The notes beneath the pieces are model-generated. The model saw only the letters and a list, made by a program, of their open reading frames with translations, ran no database searches and was not told where the DNA came from. This document shows, piece by piece, positions 1 to 11,145 of a stretch of 64,000 nucleotides of DNA. A program made the translations under genes and the position numbers. Location: contig OY728157.1 of NCBI GenBank assembly GCA_963277665.1, forward strand, positions 371,084,067 through 371,148,066. The letters run 5' to 3'. Source of the stretch: Viscum album. Taxonomy: Eukaryota; Streptophyta; Magnoliopsida; Santalales; Viscaceae. Positions within the stretch are counted from its first letter, which is position 1, and every line of letters starts with the position of its first letter.

Positions 1-1109
1 AAATATTTCGTTTGAAATTTACTTATGTACTTATAAATCCATCAATAAAATAATTTTAAGAATATGTATATGAAAGAAATATATTTTGATAATAACTCAT
101 CAGAACATTTAAAAAGATTTTTTTAAATGTGAATTTCCCTTACATTGAGTCCAAATGATTACATCTTTATTTACCATACTATATAACAAAATAATTTTAA
201 CTATACATTTCAATAAGAATATTTTTCAACTTTATTACTCCTTTTATTTTTTTAATTCCATGATAATTCAATTAATTAATCAATTATGTTCACATCAGAC
301 ATTTTGATGATATTTGGATCACTTTTCCTAAATGAATTTGGTAAATTTATTATGGTAACATATTACACTATTTTATTAGCATCAAAAAAATAATCAGGAA
401 ATAATTATTATTTTTATTCATAAAGATATCTTTTAAAACCAATAATAAAATATGATTATGATAAAGTTACTATGTTATAATCATAGAGATAGTAGGTCAT
501 ACGTAAACATGATAAACCATTCCATTTTACAATGATCTTGGAGGAAATATCCTAATAATTATATACTCTTTATATAATTTTTACTATATCAAAGTTAAAA
601 TTTTATTTTATTTAATATTCTTATATATTCCAACCATGTGATTTGGTGATGAATAATGAATCACATCGCTTCAGGGATGTGGTGGTCCATACATATGCAC
701 AAATGTTGTTATAATATTTTAACGAATGGAAAGTTAATAAAATAGATGATATAATACAATTAAATAATGATAAATATATCATTAATATAATATAAAAAAT
801 TATATCTATCATTATAAGCATCAGGGAGAAGTGATGATGGAAATTTAAAATCATTACATTATGGATTTTTTAGTCCACACATATGCATGAAAAATGGTTT
901 CATTCCCCACTAGATGGATGAGAAGATGGATAAATATTATTTAATTAATATAATAATATATTAGTATATTGAAGATAATTGTGTTATTTTTTTTATAAAT
1001 ACTAATGAATATTTTAAGGTGGTAGAAGACTAAATAAATCAATAACGATTGGTTAAGAAATATACCTCATGGTCAGACAGCATATTTAGGTTTACACCAA
1101 AATATTTCC
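1..1109 (-). repeat. EA 3' LTR, fragment 1 (cut by window edge and by EB)
   Basis: A piece of the 3' LTR of the outer minus-strand element EA. It resembles the middle of the EB LTRs (about 3700-4620 and 21850-22700) and the EA 5' LTR (about 49700-50650), sharing their spaced motif copies near 487, 660 and 868. It stops at 1109, where EB begins, and resumes at 24176. The order of matching blocks across the break fits one LTR split by an insertion. No open reading frame here matches a known family. The rest of this LTR lies left of the window. Confidence 0.65.
1105..1109. repeat. Probable target-site duplication of EB, left copy
   Basis: TTTCC lies directly before the EB end (TATGACG...). The partner after the EB right end at 24176-24180 is TTTCT, so four of five bases agree. 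One substitution is plausible in so old an insertion, but a 4/5 match in A+T-rich DNA is weak evidence alone. Confidence 0.5.
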
Positions 1110-1904
1110 TATGACGATTTTTTTATACCATCCTAGAACTCGCACTCCTAGATCTACTAATAAAAAAATAAACTTCACATTTATTACATTGATGATGAAA
1201 AATGTGACAATTTTTTTTTCAAACCATGGAACATTAAAAAGAAAATTGGATCACATAAATTTCCAAATACATTTAGGTTTAGAGTTTTAGAGAAGTAGGA
1301 AAAACTCAAATATAAATAATAACCATGTCGATAAAAGATATTTTCTCTCAATTAACGTAGCTTTTATTATTTCACATTAATTCATCATTATCTTCTATAT
1401 TAAATCCCTTCTAGACATAACTCATTCAACATTATTTCTTGATATCTTGGGGATAATGAAACATGAGAAGGGTGAAATCAAATACTTAATAAGGGTAAAA
1501 ATATGAGTTCAAAATCGAATTTCATCAATGATAATGATAAGATCATATGGGTGTGAAGATATGATCAGAGTACATCAGGGAATCATAAAAAAATCATACC
1601 TATCAATACATGGACCATTAAATATTAAAAAAGGGAAAAGTAAAGTATCATCATAATCGATAATCATGAGCTATGTGATATCTATATTGACCATTAAAAA
1701 CCTTATAAACCCATAGATATAAAAAACATCTTTATATCTTGGAAATATTATCTTCACAACCCATGCCAAACTCATGTCGTAAATTACTGGATCCCAGTTA
1801 AATAAATAATAGATAACCTCAAGTACCTCCTTACTTATTTCCACTTAGGACATGGTACATTACCCAATGCATTAGATTGATAACCAGTTTCACTCATCAA
1901 TGAA

Positions 1905-2135
1905 TCTATAACGGGATCACCTGAAACAATCCGGGCATCCCCAATGTATAAGATTTAATGGGGTCACCCGACGCTATTTGGGACACCTCATCATCTATAA
2001 TTAATAGGATCAAAAAATTATATATTGTCCACCCCATAATATCGGCTATAATGGGATCTCCCATAGCTATCTGGTATAACCTATCATATAAATAGTAACG
2101 GGCTAACCTAGTGTTATCTAGGTTATCACATTGTT
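1905..2135 (-). repeat. Minisatellite of about 48 bp units inside the EB 3' LTR
   Basis: Roughly five degenerate units with a recurring core like AATGGGRTCNCCC...GCTAT on the plus strand, spaced about 45-50 bp. The same array, more diverged, is in the partner LTR at about 20050-20275, and a shorter trace is in the EA 5' LTR near 49230-49330. It lies a few hundred bases upstream, on the minus strand, of the putative splice acceptor at 1446. Confidence 0.6.
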
Positions 2136-3799
2136 TATGTAATGTCCACGAACAAAAAAATAATTAATTGACAAAGACCTTTCATTTAATCATAATACTC
2201 ATAAAAATATTATTCTTTCATATCCTGAATAACCCATGAAAATAAATGGTTTTCATGTCAATATATCTGAAATATTGTTAACTAATGGAAAAGTAACTAT
2301 TTTCCTAATAAACTCATTAAAATAGGGTTAACTCATGGAAAGGAAAAGGATTACAAAACAATCCTTTTAAAATATTATTAATCCTTCCCAAAAAGAATAA
2401 ATATGGTATTATTAAAAAATATCTCCATTGGATAATAAATAATTAAAATGGTAGTTGTAATTGTTGAATTAATGTACTATTAAAAATCATTAAATACCTT
2501 ATTTAATAAATTATCTTTTTCATTTTGAAAATCACTTTTTAAAACATAAACAATTTTGAATGTACTTTTTTTGTAAAAACCACTTTTTATAAATATTAAT
2601 TTTCTATATATTAGTTAAAAAATTTTCTACAAATAACATTTTAAACATTTAACGTAATCTTACAATAAAACTTGGTCATAATGATGGGTAAATACATTCA
2701 TACTATATATATTAAAAACATATTTTTTTTATATGGTAAACGGTTTTGAAATTTGTGTTGATCATAAAAGGCCAAGAAGATTCATTTGAAAACATCATGT
2801 GATAAGACAAAATGTGTAAAAATGTCACCAATAAATCAATTTTAAAATATTATAAACACTTTTTAAAACATTTTAATAATATATGGTTTTATAAGAAAAT
2901 GACTATCCGAGAAAAGATAAAAATAAAGTCTGATTACCTTAAAAACATTTATTCAAATATTTTAATTACTAAAGTGTAATATTTTCACTATTACTTGAAA
3001 ATTTCAACAATAAAAAATGGAGATGATAAATTAATAGAATTATTGATAGTTATATAATAATAATTCATCATTCGAGAATTAATCAACAATAATCCTGATA
3101 ATTGATTAGATTGTAATATCAAACTCTTACAACTTTGGTAACATTGGATAAAAATCCCCATGAAAGGATAAAATTAAATTAAACATAAAATATGATGAAA
3201 ATTAATAAATTCATGATATTAAATGTTAATGTTTCCATATATACACCTCATATAAGAAGATAGGTGTACATCATAACATAAATCCAAAAGAAGTAAAATT
3301 GGAGAAAAAGTCTCTTACTACTTTGGTTACTTTGTGATTGTAAACCCTATAAGAGATGGATCCTAAAATGGATATATAAATAACTATTAATTAATTTATA
3401 ATAATAAAAAAATACATTAATGGGGGTTATATACACTCTAAAATAAAAATAAGTAGTGAATATGGCATATATATAAAATAAATAAAAGAGATATGAGAAA
3501 ACCCTTACCTTGAGTATAACTTGAAAAATATTTCATTATCATAATGAAAAATGAATTTATTTTAATTATTTATTTTTCCTGAAAAAACATTTTCAGTATT
3601 ATTATTAATTATATTTCACTTATTACAATGTTATATAAAATTAAAAAATCAATCAACATCACATAAGTTATTTTGAAAATATTCTTCTTAAGTGTTAGAA
3701 ATGGAATTAGTAGGTTGACTACGGTCAAATTGGTCATTATTTAATCATATTCAGAATAATAATAATGAAATAATTATCATATTTATACTTAAATTTTGA

Positions 3800-4560
3800 T
3801 TATAAAATCAATCATTATACATGGTTATGAAAAATTGGATTACATTATGAGCATTACAATGGTATTTCAAACGTAAGCATGAATAATGTTTTCATTTTTC
3901 AATGATTGTTTTGGATATAAGGTAAGTAATGAATTATCATTGCATAAATATCATTACATAATAAATACCAAATTTTTAAATTATATATTCTTATTTATAT
4001 GTTTCTTGTGACATGGTGGAAAAGGGGAATCCCATCTCTTTGTGGAGGCAGAAGTCCACATATCTGCAAACAACGCTATCTTTTTTTCATTGATTGAAAT
4101 GTAAAAAAATGATGTATTATATTTATATAATGAAAACTAAATCATTAATATCATAACATGATCATTTATACAACACATATTCATGATATTTACCATTATT
4201 ACGTTCCATGTAATACATTAGTAAAAATATCACATTACTTCGTGAGGTGGTTGTCTTTCGTACACAGGAGTGATGTTATCGTATCCCATTTAGCATGGAA
4301 TATAAAAAGTGTTATAATAAATAATTAATCCATAGGTATAATTATTTTAAAAATATCATATATAAACTTTATATCTGTCATCATACCCAACGATGAGATG
4401 TGGTAATGGAGAAATGAATAATATCATTTCAAGAGGCGATAGTCCACTATACACACAAATGATGATTTCATAACACATTTGACAGAAGAGGGAAAGAATT
4501 TACAATATTTAATTAAAATAATAAAATGAAATCATATGTAATATAGAATTATATTATATT
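3800..4560 (-). repeat. Array of about 193 bp units inside the EB 3' LTR
   Basis: About four degenerate units. The recognisable core, on the plus strand, is of the type CACATCGC-TTCGTGAGGTGG followed by a GTACAC-like stretch. Copies start near 3845, 4033, 4228 and 4423. Equivalent copies are in the other EB LTR and in EA. The EC LTRs carry two copies of the same motif in the opposite orientation. Confidence 0.6.
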
Positions 4561-4792
4561 AACATGGTTTAAGAATAATTGAAGTGTGTGAAAAAAATAA
4601 TATAATATTGCTCGATGAAGAACGTTACAACTTCTTCAGGTATCCTCTATAGGCTTCAATAAAAGACCTTAATAGGTTGGATTTATTCTAAAAATAAGGC
4701 TTATAGTATGATATAATTATATTATAAAATATATTTTCTGTTTTTTATCAAAATTTCATGGGAGGAGTGATAAGAGGATGAGAGAGTATAAC

Positions 4793-4800
4793 CTTTTATA
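4793..4800 (-). promoter_or_regulatory. TATA box of the EB 3' LTR
   Basis: Minus-strand TATAAAAG preceded by CTCACCTCTCT, nearly the same context as the TATA boxes of the EC and EF LTRs. It marks the likely RNA polymerase II start of the LTR, with transcription leftward. Confidence 0.65.
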
Positions 4801-6919
4801 AGAGAGGTGAGTGGCACACTTGTAATTTTTTTGAATGAGTGAATTCCACCCACACATTATCATTTTACTAGGACCAAAGAATTGTAAATTATAGATAATA
4901 CAAGGAATAATTTCTAAATATTTCTAGAAAATGTGTGCAAAACAAGTTTCATTGTCATTTTTTATCATTATGTTTAATGTTTAATCCATTAGTAAACTCA
5001 TTTTGACATTAATCGTTATGATTAATTTTAACTATTTTCACAAATAATTATGGTACAAATTTATGTTTTAATTATTATATCTTATAAATTATGTTTATTA
5101 TGAACATTTAAGCCATTTTAATAGATCCAATTCATATATTTTTCAAAATTTATTTCAATATTAATCTCACATACTCAATAAGAAAACGGGTTTTCAAAGA
5201 TAAAATGTTAAAAGGATTGAATTGTTTTTATATCCAAATTCAACATGAAATTGATTAAAAATAGATAAATTTGATTAATATATGTATAATATAATTAATA
5301 ATTATTTATCACCAATTTATAATATAATTTATCTTTATAAATAAGTCATATAAAAATTCAGTTTTAAATTAAAATTTAGTATTTTCACTATTCTGAAAAA
5401 ATGATACTATTTTTGAAAATACCAAAAAATAAACCTCAGATAATTTTGAAATAAAAATTTCAATGAACAATTTTATTTTTTCAAATAAATATTATTAATG
5501 TTCCAAATTTTTTTAAATAAGTATATCATAAAAAGGTGATAAAATTACTTTAAAAAATGCAGTTTTAAACATAAAATTTGAATTATTCTTATATCTTCTA
5601 TAGAAAACATAATGGATGAATGTTAAAAATTATTTTCAATATATAATATATTAATTTAATTAATATAATCCAATAAGATTTATTTTTTAGTTTATTGGTA
5701 TAAAATACAACTGTGTGCATTTAAATAGTTCTTTAAAAAAAGATTCCCCATTTATTTTCCCAAGGGTATATTTTTCATTTCAAATTAATTGGCAACAAAA
5801 TAATTCCTTTTATTTACATTTGAAAATTGTATTTTCATAATTCAGTTAATCATATTCATACAAAAAATTCTAATGTATATGTGATACCTATCATATTAAA
5901 ATAATATTAATAATGGTTTTGAATTAAATCAGTGTTGCATGTTACATAAGATAGACTCAATATTGTGTGTAACGTAATCCAAAATCAGTTCTATGTGTCA
6001 TTTATTCTATCGAACATAATTTTCAACTTTTTAAAACTCAAGGTGTTACATCCTACACATTTAATAAATAGTGACCTCACAATTTTAATATTATTTTGGT
6101 AATAAAAGGATTGAAATTTGGATATACCATTATTGAAAATCCCACATCCTTAAATGTTATAATAAAATATCCTCTTAATAAAAGATAAAAATTTGTAATA
6201 AGGTCATTGAATATTTAAACATTGAGGAAAACTATATAAAATTATAGGGTGTCATTGAGGTCATTGATCATAGAAAACCGAATGATCAATAGAAATTTAG
6301 GGGCCTCAAAACCATTAGAATGTAACGATATAAAAGACCACTAGTTCATTAAAATTGAAAGTACAAGGATAAATGTTTTGTTTTAAGATCCTTTTCCTAT
6401 ATTTAAGGAAATAATTTTCCTTTTAAACAAATAACCTTTATAAATATACCTACATGTTGAGTATAACATCATACTTTAATCAACTTCAACCAAAAACTCA
6501 TCTTTTCCTTCAAATAAAGATATTTCATGATGATTTTTTTCTTATGCCGAATGAACAAAATTAATCTTTTAAAAGAACACCTAATCCCTACATGTATTGA
6601 AATATATTCCTAATATCATTGGCCATTAACCAAAACCAAAATGTTTTGCACAAGGTAAGATAACTCCAAAAAATAATAAACATTCATAAATTAATATCTA
6701 AATCTCAAAAATAATAGAAAAAATTAAAAACAACCCATCCCATAAATAAATATCCTTCAAATTGTTAAAAAATTTCATAGCTATGTATGAAACCTAATGA
6801 CTATAATTATTTTATCATATATTCATTTAATATAAATAAAATTATTCCTAAAATAATATACCAAATGTTTCATAAATAAATGAAATATTTACCTATTTAA
6901 AAATCATATTATCCAAGAC

Positions 6920-6992
6920 AATGTGTAGGCTTGTGGTAGGTTTTAACTAAATATATCCCTTTGGTCGTGGGTTCAAGCCCCACAACCCATCT
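6920..6992 (+). other. tRNA-Lys-like relic (pseudo-tRNA)
   Basis: A T-arm with a perfect 5 bp stem (GTGGG 6967-6971, CCCAC 6979-6983) and loop TTCAAGC makes a B-box-like promoter element. Upstream, GGTCGTGGG and a TTTTAAC stretch recall the variable region and UUU-anticodon loop of plant tRNA-Lys. The anticodon stem is broken by extra bases and the 5' acceptor strand does not pair, so it is not a working tRNA gene. It could be a tRNA-derived SINE relic or a captured tRNA. A weaker related sequence is in EA near 47044-47105. Confidence 0.4.
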
Positions 6993-7296
6993 AGAAAAAA
7001 ATTGTTATCACCTAGAATTTAGTTTTTTATTTTATTTCTTTAAACATTAAAAAATAATTAATCATTAAATAACACTTAATTTTCATCAAATGGGTTTGAA
7101 ACACCCCAACCCAATACAACATCTTCCAAAATTTCATTAGTAACTTCAAACTTTTTACTACTTAAAACCCTAAATCAAGAATATATGATCATGAACTTAT
7201 GAAAAACATAATATAATATATCTATGATTATATTTATAAAACTTAAGATAACATCACTTCAAAACATACTAATCTAAATATTTTCCTAAACCATTA

Positions 7297-7303
7297 CTCT
7301 AAT
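7297..7303 (-). other. EB primer binding site, outer half (split by EC)
   Basis: Joined with 19297-19302, the plus strand reads CTCTAATACCAAC. The reverse complement matches the plant initiator-Met tRNA primer site at all but one position (C to T). It abuts the EB 5' LTR end at 19303. EC is inserted within it, and five of these bases were duplicated as the EC target site. Confidence 0.75.
7299..7303. repeat. EC target-site duplication, left copy (CTAAT)
   Basis: CTAAT immediately precedes the EC 5' LTR. The identical CTAAT follows the 3' LTR at 19292-19296. A perfect 5 bp duplication is what a Ty3/gypsy integrase leaves, and it fixes both ends of EC. Confidence 0.92.
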
Positions 7304-8740
7304 TGTAACACCCGATACTTTAAAGTTATTTAAATTATCAAAGAAATCTTTTTCTACACAACACATTCTTGTCTTGCTTTACACGAAATCACGACCTTCC
7401 TCGATAGCTTGCGTCGTACGCAATACCGAGTTTCACTAAACAACGATATGCTATTAAAATATTATTAAAACTAGCCATTATGAATAGTAATACCCACTTT
7501 TTAAAATTTTATAAATTTTGTTTTTCAAAATGGACTTCATTTTTGGATTCGGAATATTGAAATTAGCCAAGGGTGAAATTTTGGTATATTTTTGAAAACA
7601 TTCAATTTTTGATGAATAGTGAAACCACTAAGTGGTAGTTAAAAAAACTGAATTTTTCATAAAACATAATTTTACCACTTCTGTGAGTGGGATTTCGAAA
7701 ATATGAGAGACACGGTTAATATCAAGGACTAAAATGTGGTTCAATGAGATGAAAATAATTTTTGGTCAATAGTAACTTTTTACTTTTTTTACCACGGTTA
7801 AAAGTAAATAGGGTAATTAAGGGTAAAGATGATATTATTATTACCCAAACACATGTCCTAATTCTATTGGATAAGTGTAATTCGACCAAAAACAAACTTA
7901 GGAATAAAATATGACCATTTAGGCCCACTTGGATTAGATTAGGACATTTATTATTAATTTATTTAAAGAAGGGTTAAAATAGATAAAATCAAGTAGAATA
8001 AGTAAATAATTTTTAATATGGGGTTATACATAAGATAAATTCGACTATAAATATTCATTAGAAAGCTATAAAGATTTCCAACATAATGGTATTTTATTTG
8101 TAATTTTTATACATTAAATAATTTAATTTATTTATGACACAAAGATGATTTAGTAATTATCTTATTAATGAAATATTGACATAATTAATGTTTTAAACAC
8201 CAAAATAAATGTAATTTGAGACATTTTATGAATTCCACTAATTTTAGAGGTAAATATGACATGATATTATTGATTTAATTAACTTTTTTTGAACTAATAA
8301 TTATGGTATGATTTCCACAAAAATCAATTACTAAATAGTGTCAAAATTGACATAAAATAGTTTTTAAAACAAATATTATATTAGTAATTGTTATTTTATT
8401 CCTAAAAATCTAAGGTTCGGCCAAATGACTTAGATAAGGTTATATATATTAATAATAAACAACTTTGGGTTCGTTTTGATTCTTATAGTAAGTTTATTAA
8501 CCTTATATTATAAGAACACAAGAAGACACGGTAAAAGTAAACTTATTTAACTTAATGTCAAATCTAAATGATAGGGTTAAAATAGGAACCTAAACTTGTC
8601 TAAATTATATTGGATGAGAGGATTTAGACCCATCCCCGCCTTATCTTCGAAATATATCAATTTGGAGCTATTTAAAACCGAACTTGACTTTATAATAAAA
8701 TAATATTTTTAGTTTTCCCAAAGGTGCCCCTCTCCTCCCT

Positions 8741-8748
8741 TATAAAAG
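8741..8748 (+). promoter_or_regulatory. TATA box of the EC 5' LTR
   Basis: TATAAAAG in the context CTCCCTTATAAAAGGGCA, followed by a C-rich leader. The copy in the 3' LTR is at 17107-17114. Transcription should begin about 30 bases downstream. Confidence 0.75.
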
Positions 8749-8917
8749 GGCACCTCCTCCCCCTCTTCATCACACCACTTTGTGCCTTCAAGATCGGACA
8801 AACCCTGCAAATTCCTCCTATCCACTTCCCTAGAGACATCCTAGAGGCCCTGGTCTTCTTCAAAGGCCAATTTTAGTGCCCTAAAATAAGGTCTCAAAGA
8901 AGCACTTCAAAGAAGAG

Positions 8918-10703
8918 GTAATGTCCGTTACCGATTCTTTCATCTTTATTTCTTCTTACACTTTTATTATTTAGTTGTTTAATTATGAAGTAATAACATC
9001 AGTATCACTCAAATACTGATATGTTATTATAATTATTAAACAACTCTATTTCACCATCTTTCCATCCTACGGAAAAAGAAATCACCGCGCGTGCGTACGT
9101 ACGAAATACCGTCTCCACGCCGTGGTGTAATATATTTTCCACCACCACCTTACTAGGATGGGTATAATGGTGTAAATAATGACTATATATGACTATTATA
9201 AAGTAATACTGATTCTGAAATAGTATACATACACTCCAATACAATTCCACGATCATAGGAATGATATCATCACTCGTGCGTACGTACGGAATACCGTCTC
9301 CACGATGTGATGCGACTCGTTCTACATGATCTTCATTTCATAATGATTATATAAATGAATTGAATTAATGAATATGATATATGTTACACTAATACCATTC
9401 TGGAAATGAGGTATCTATAACCTAAATATAAGAATAAGAATTTATTCGACAAAACACGCATAAGAACAAAAAGTTATAAACACCCGAATAACAAGTAGCA
9501 ATGAAATATTACTACTAAGAAGCCAGGAAAATGACCATATATGATATCATAAAAATAATTATGATTCTGGAATAATTCAATAACATTATTTAAATCATTA
9601 TACAGGAGGTTTGGACACATATGAAGCAAAACGGACCTAAGGAAAGGGAAATATCACAATCTCATTTTTATCCGGGAATATTTATACTTTTGTATTTACT
9701 GGGGTGTATTTTGTCATCCACATCCATGTTTCCTCAACATGTAATATTTATATCCTTCTACAATAGTTTATATCCAATTTTACCCTTTGCTGAGTTTTTA
9801 GTAAAAGATATGAAAGGAATCTTTTGTCGTTTTTCGTACGAGGTACGTTTTAACTTTTTCGACAAAAGTACGAGAAGAATGTTTTTTTAACTTATATGGA
9901 ATGAATGTATTTTTAAAACATTATTTCCAAGAAGCTTACTTTACATGTTTTCATGCTTATTTTTAATAAACTTCTTTTAGTTGAAAATTGTAAGACATGT
10001 TAAGAAAGGAAAATGTTTTTGAAGTAGAAAGGATATTTTCCTCAAGAATGAAGTTCAAGTGTTTTATCAAAATTATTTTCCATCTAAGATAATAAAGGGT
10101 TCTTTTTTATCCCTATTACTAAATTGATTTGATTATGTTGTGATGGAATTATTTTTATGAATTCCTTTATCGTATATGAATTGTTTTATGATGTCACGAT
10201 GTTTGAGATTCCCATTTTTACTACATGGGTTATGAAATGATGTATGATTTATGATTTTGTGGCACACATAAGAATGGTATCATTATGAGATGGGTGGGAC
10301 CTATATCCCCCTCTAATGCATTGGTTAAAGATTTTATATCTCATGAGATAGACATGGCTGGAACGGTAGGTTATACTGGTTCAGTGAAACAGGACTGAAA
10401 CGAGGGTGACTCGGTTCAGAAAGGGACTTTGTCCACTAAGATAGTCTTGCCAATGAGTCATGACTAACAAGAAATGATTCTCAATGATTATGTGTGTATG
10501 CCACAAAGTTTCATGTTTTATGTTATGATTATTGTGATTACATTTTACTGCCATGATTTATCCCACATTATGAAATTTTTATCTCTTTTTCAGTTTAAGA
10601 TTTCCAAAAGTTATGTGCTTATGTATATGATGTGATTGATATTTCTTTTGTTTACCCTTACTGAGCATTTGAGCTCACCCTTTTGTATGTTTTCTTTCCC
10701 CAG
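8918..10703 (+). other. Putative intron inside the EC 5' LTR
   Basis: The 5' side is AAGAAGAG|GTAATG, a good plant donor about 170 bp after the TATA box. The 3' side is CTTTCCCCAG|GTCAGG, a pyrimidine tract plus AG. CTTACTGA, a good branch-point match, lies about 40 bases upstream of the AG. The 3' LTR keeps the same signals (17284-19071). Removing it would take about 1.8 kb out of the leader before gag. This rests on sequence signals and their recurrence in other LTR families here, with no transcript evidence. Confidence 0.45.
9081..9304 (+). repeat. Duplicated CpG-containing motif in the EC 5' LTR
   Basis: Two copies of a roughly 38 bp block containing GCGTACGTACG and AATACCGTCTCCACG, at about 9081-9119 and 9268-9304. 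The matching pair in the 3' LTR is near 17449-17487 and 17638-17674. Reverse-complement relatives occur in the EA and EB LTRs at similar spacing. Confidence 0.65.
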
Positions 10704-10925
10704 GTCAGGAAGAAGGTTATTAAGTAAGATATGCCAAAAGGGAGTATAGATATGATGAAATAAATGGGAGACAGTGTAGATGCTTTATGAACCAGTTGTT
10801 TATGTTTCCAAGTTTCTAAAGACACTATACCTATACGGTCCTTTCTTGGTTTTGTTATATGTTGTAATAAGTATGCTTCAATTTTTAAGTATTAACAATG
10901 TATGTAATGTATGGGTCGTTATAGT

Positions 10926-10937
10926 TGGTATCAGAGG
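10926..10937 (+). other. EC primer binding site
   Basis: TGGTATCAGAGG starts two bases after the 5' LTR. It matches the 3' end complement of plant initiator tRNA-Met at 11 of 12 positions. Minus-strand DNA synthesis would be primed here. Confidence 0.9.
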
Positions 10938-11145
10938 AAAGGTATAGTCAACCTTTGGAAACTAGGATGTGAAAGCCTTAGTAAGAACCTTAAGGATAAG
11001 TCTAAGCATAGAACACAATATTAGTGTTTTATAAATGGCCATGAATAACCTAGGATAATACCTTAAGTGGGAAATTTTATTCTTGAGTACGTGGTTTTCC
11101 TATTATAATTAGTGTTTCTCACACTATTCTTCTTGGTTTTAGTCA

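Larger units (their letters stand above)
1110..6050 (-). repeat. EB 3' LTR (4.9 kb)
   Basis: Read on the minus strand it begins TGTAACACC at 6050 and ends at 1110 with CGTCATA. It pairs with 19303-24175. Landmarks in minus-strand order are a TATA box (4800-4793), an array of roughly 193 bp units (about 4560-3800), a short tandem array (about 2135-1905) and a pyrimidine-rich AG at 1447-1446. Its start resembles the EC LTR start, and a stretch like the EC TTTGATGAATAGTGAAA segment recurs near 5380, so the families share an ancestor. No coding potential was seen. Confidence 0.75.
6051..7303 (-). mobile_element. EB interior, non-coding
   Basis: This is almost the whole EB interior; six more bases lie beyond EC at 19297-19302. 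No frame on either strand encodes gag, protease, reverse transcriptase or integrase motifs. The part next to the 3' LTR resembles the matching part of EA: both hold AAGATCCTTTTC near 6389 and 45940. A tRNA-like segment at 6920-6992 also has a weak EA counterpart. The polypurine tract beside the 3' LTR is decayed (plus strand TCCTACAC from 6051). Confidence 0.65.
7304..10923 (+). repeat. EC 5' LTR (3620 bp)
   Basis: Begins TGTAACACCCG and ends GGGTCGTTATA, so the usual terminal CA has become TA. It pairs with 15666-19291. It holds a TATA box at 8741, a possible donor at 8918, two copies of a CGTACGTACG motif about 187 bp apart and a possible acceptor at 10703. Reading frames inside it are not kept between the two LTRs or have no recognisable product. 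Confidence 0.93.

Noticed and set aside
6920..6992. A functional tRNA-Lys gene
   Set aside because: Only the T-arm folds properly; the anticodon stem is interrupted and the acceptor stem lacks a 5' partner.
7722..7928. 68-codon minus-strand frame, present again at 16084-16290
   Set aside because: It recurs only because both copies lie in the two LTRs of EC; no domain, no start context and opposite to LTR transcription.
9621..9890. 89-codon plus-strand frame in the EC 5' LTR
   Set aside because: The start ATG is ACG in the 3' LTR copy (near 17990) and the product has no recognisable feature; it lies within the putative intron.
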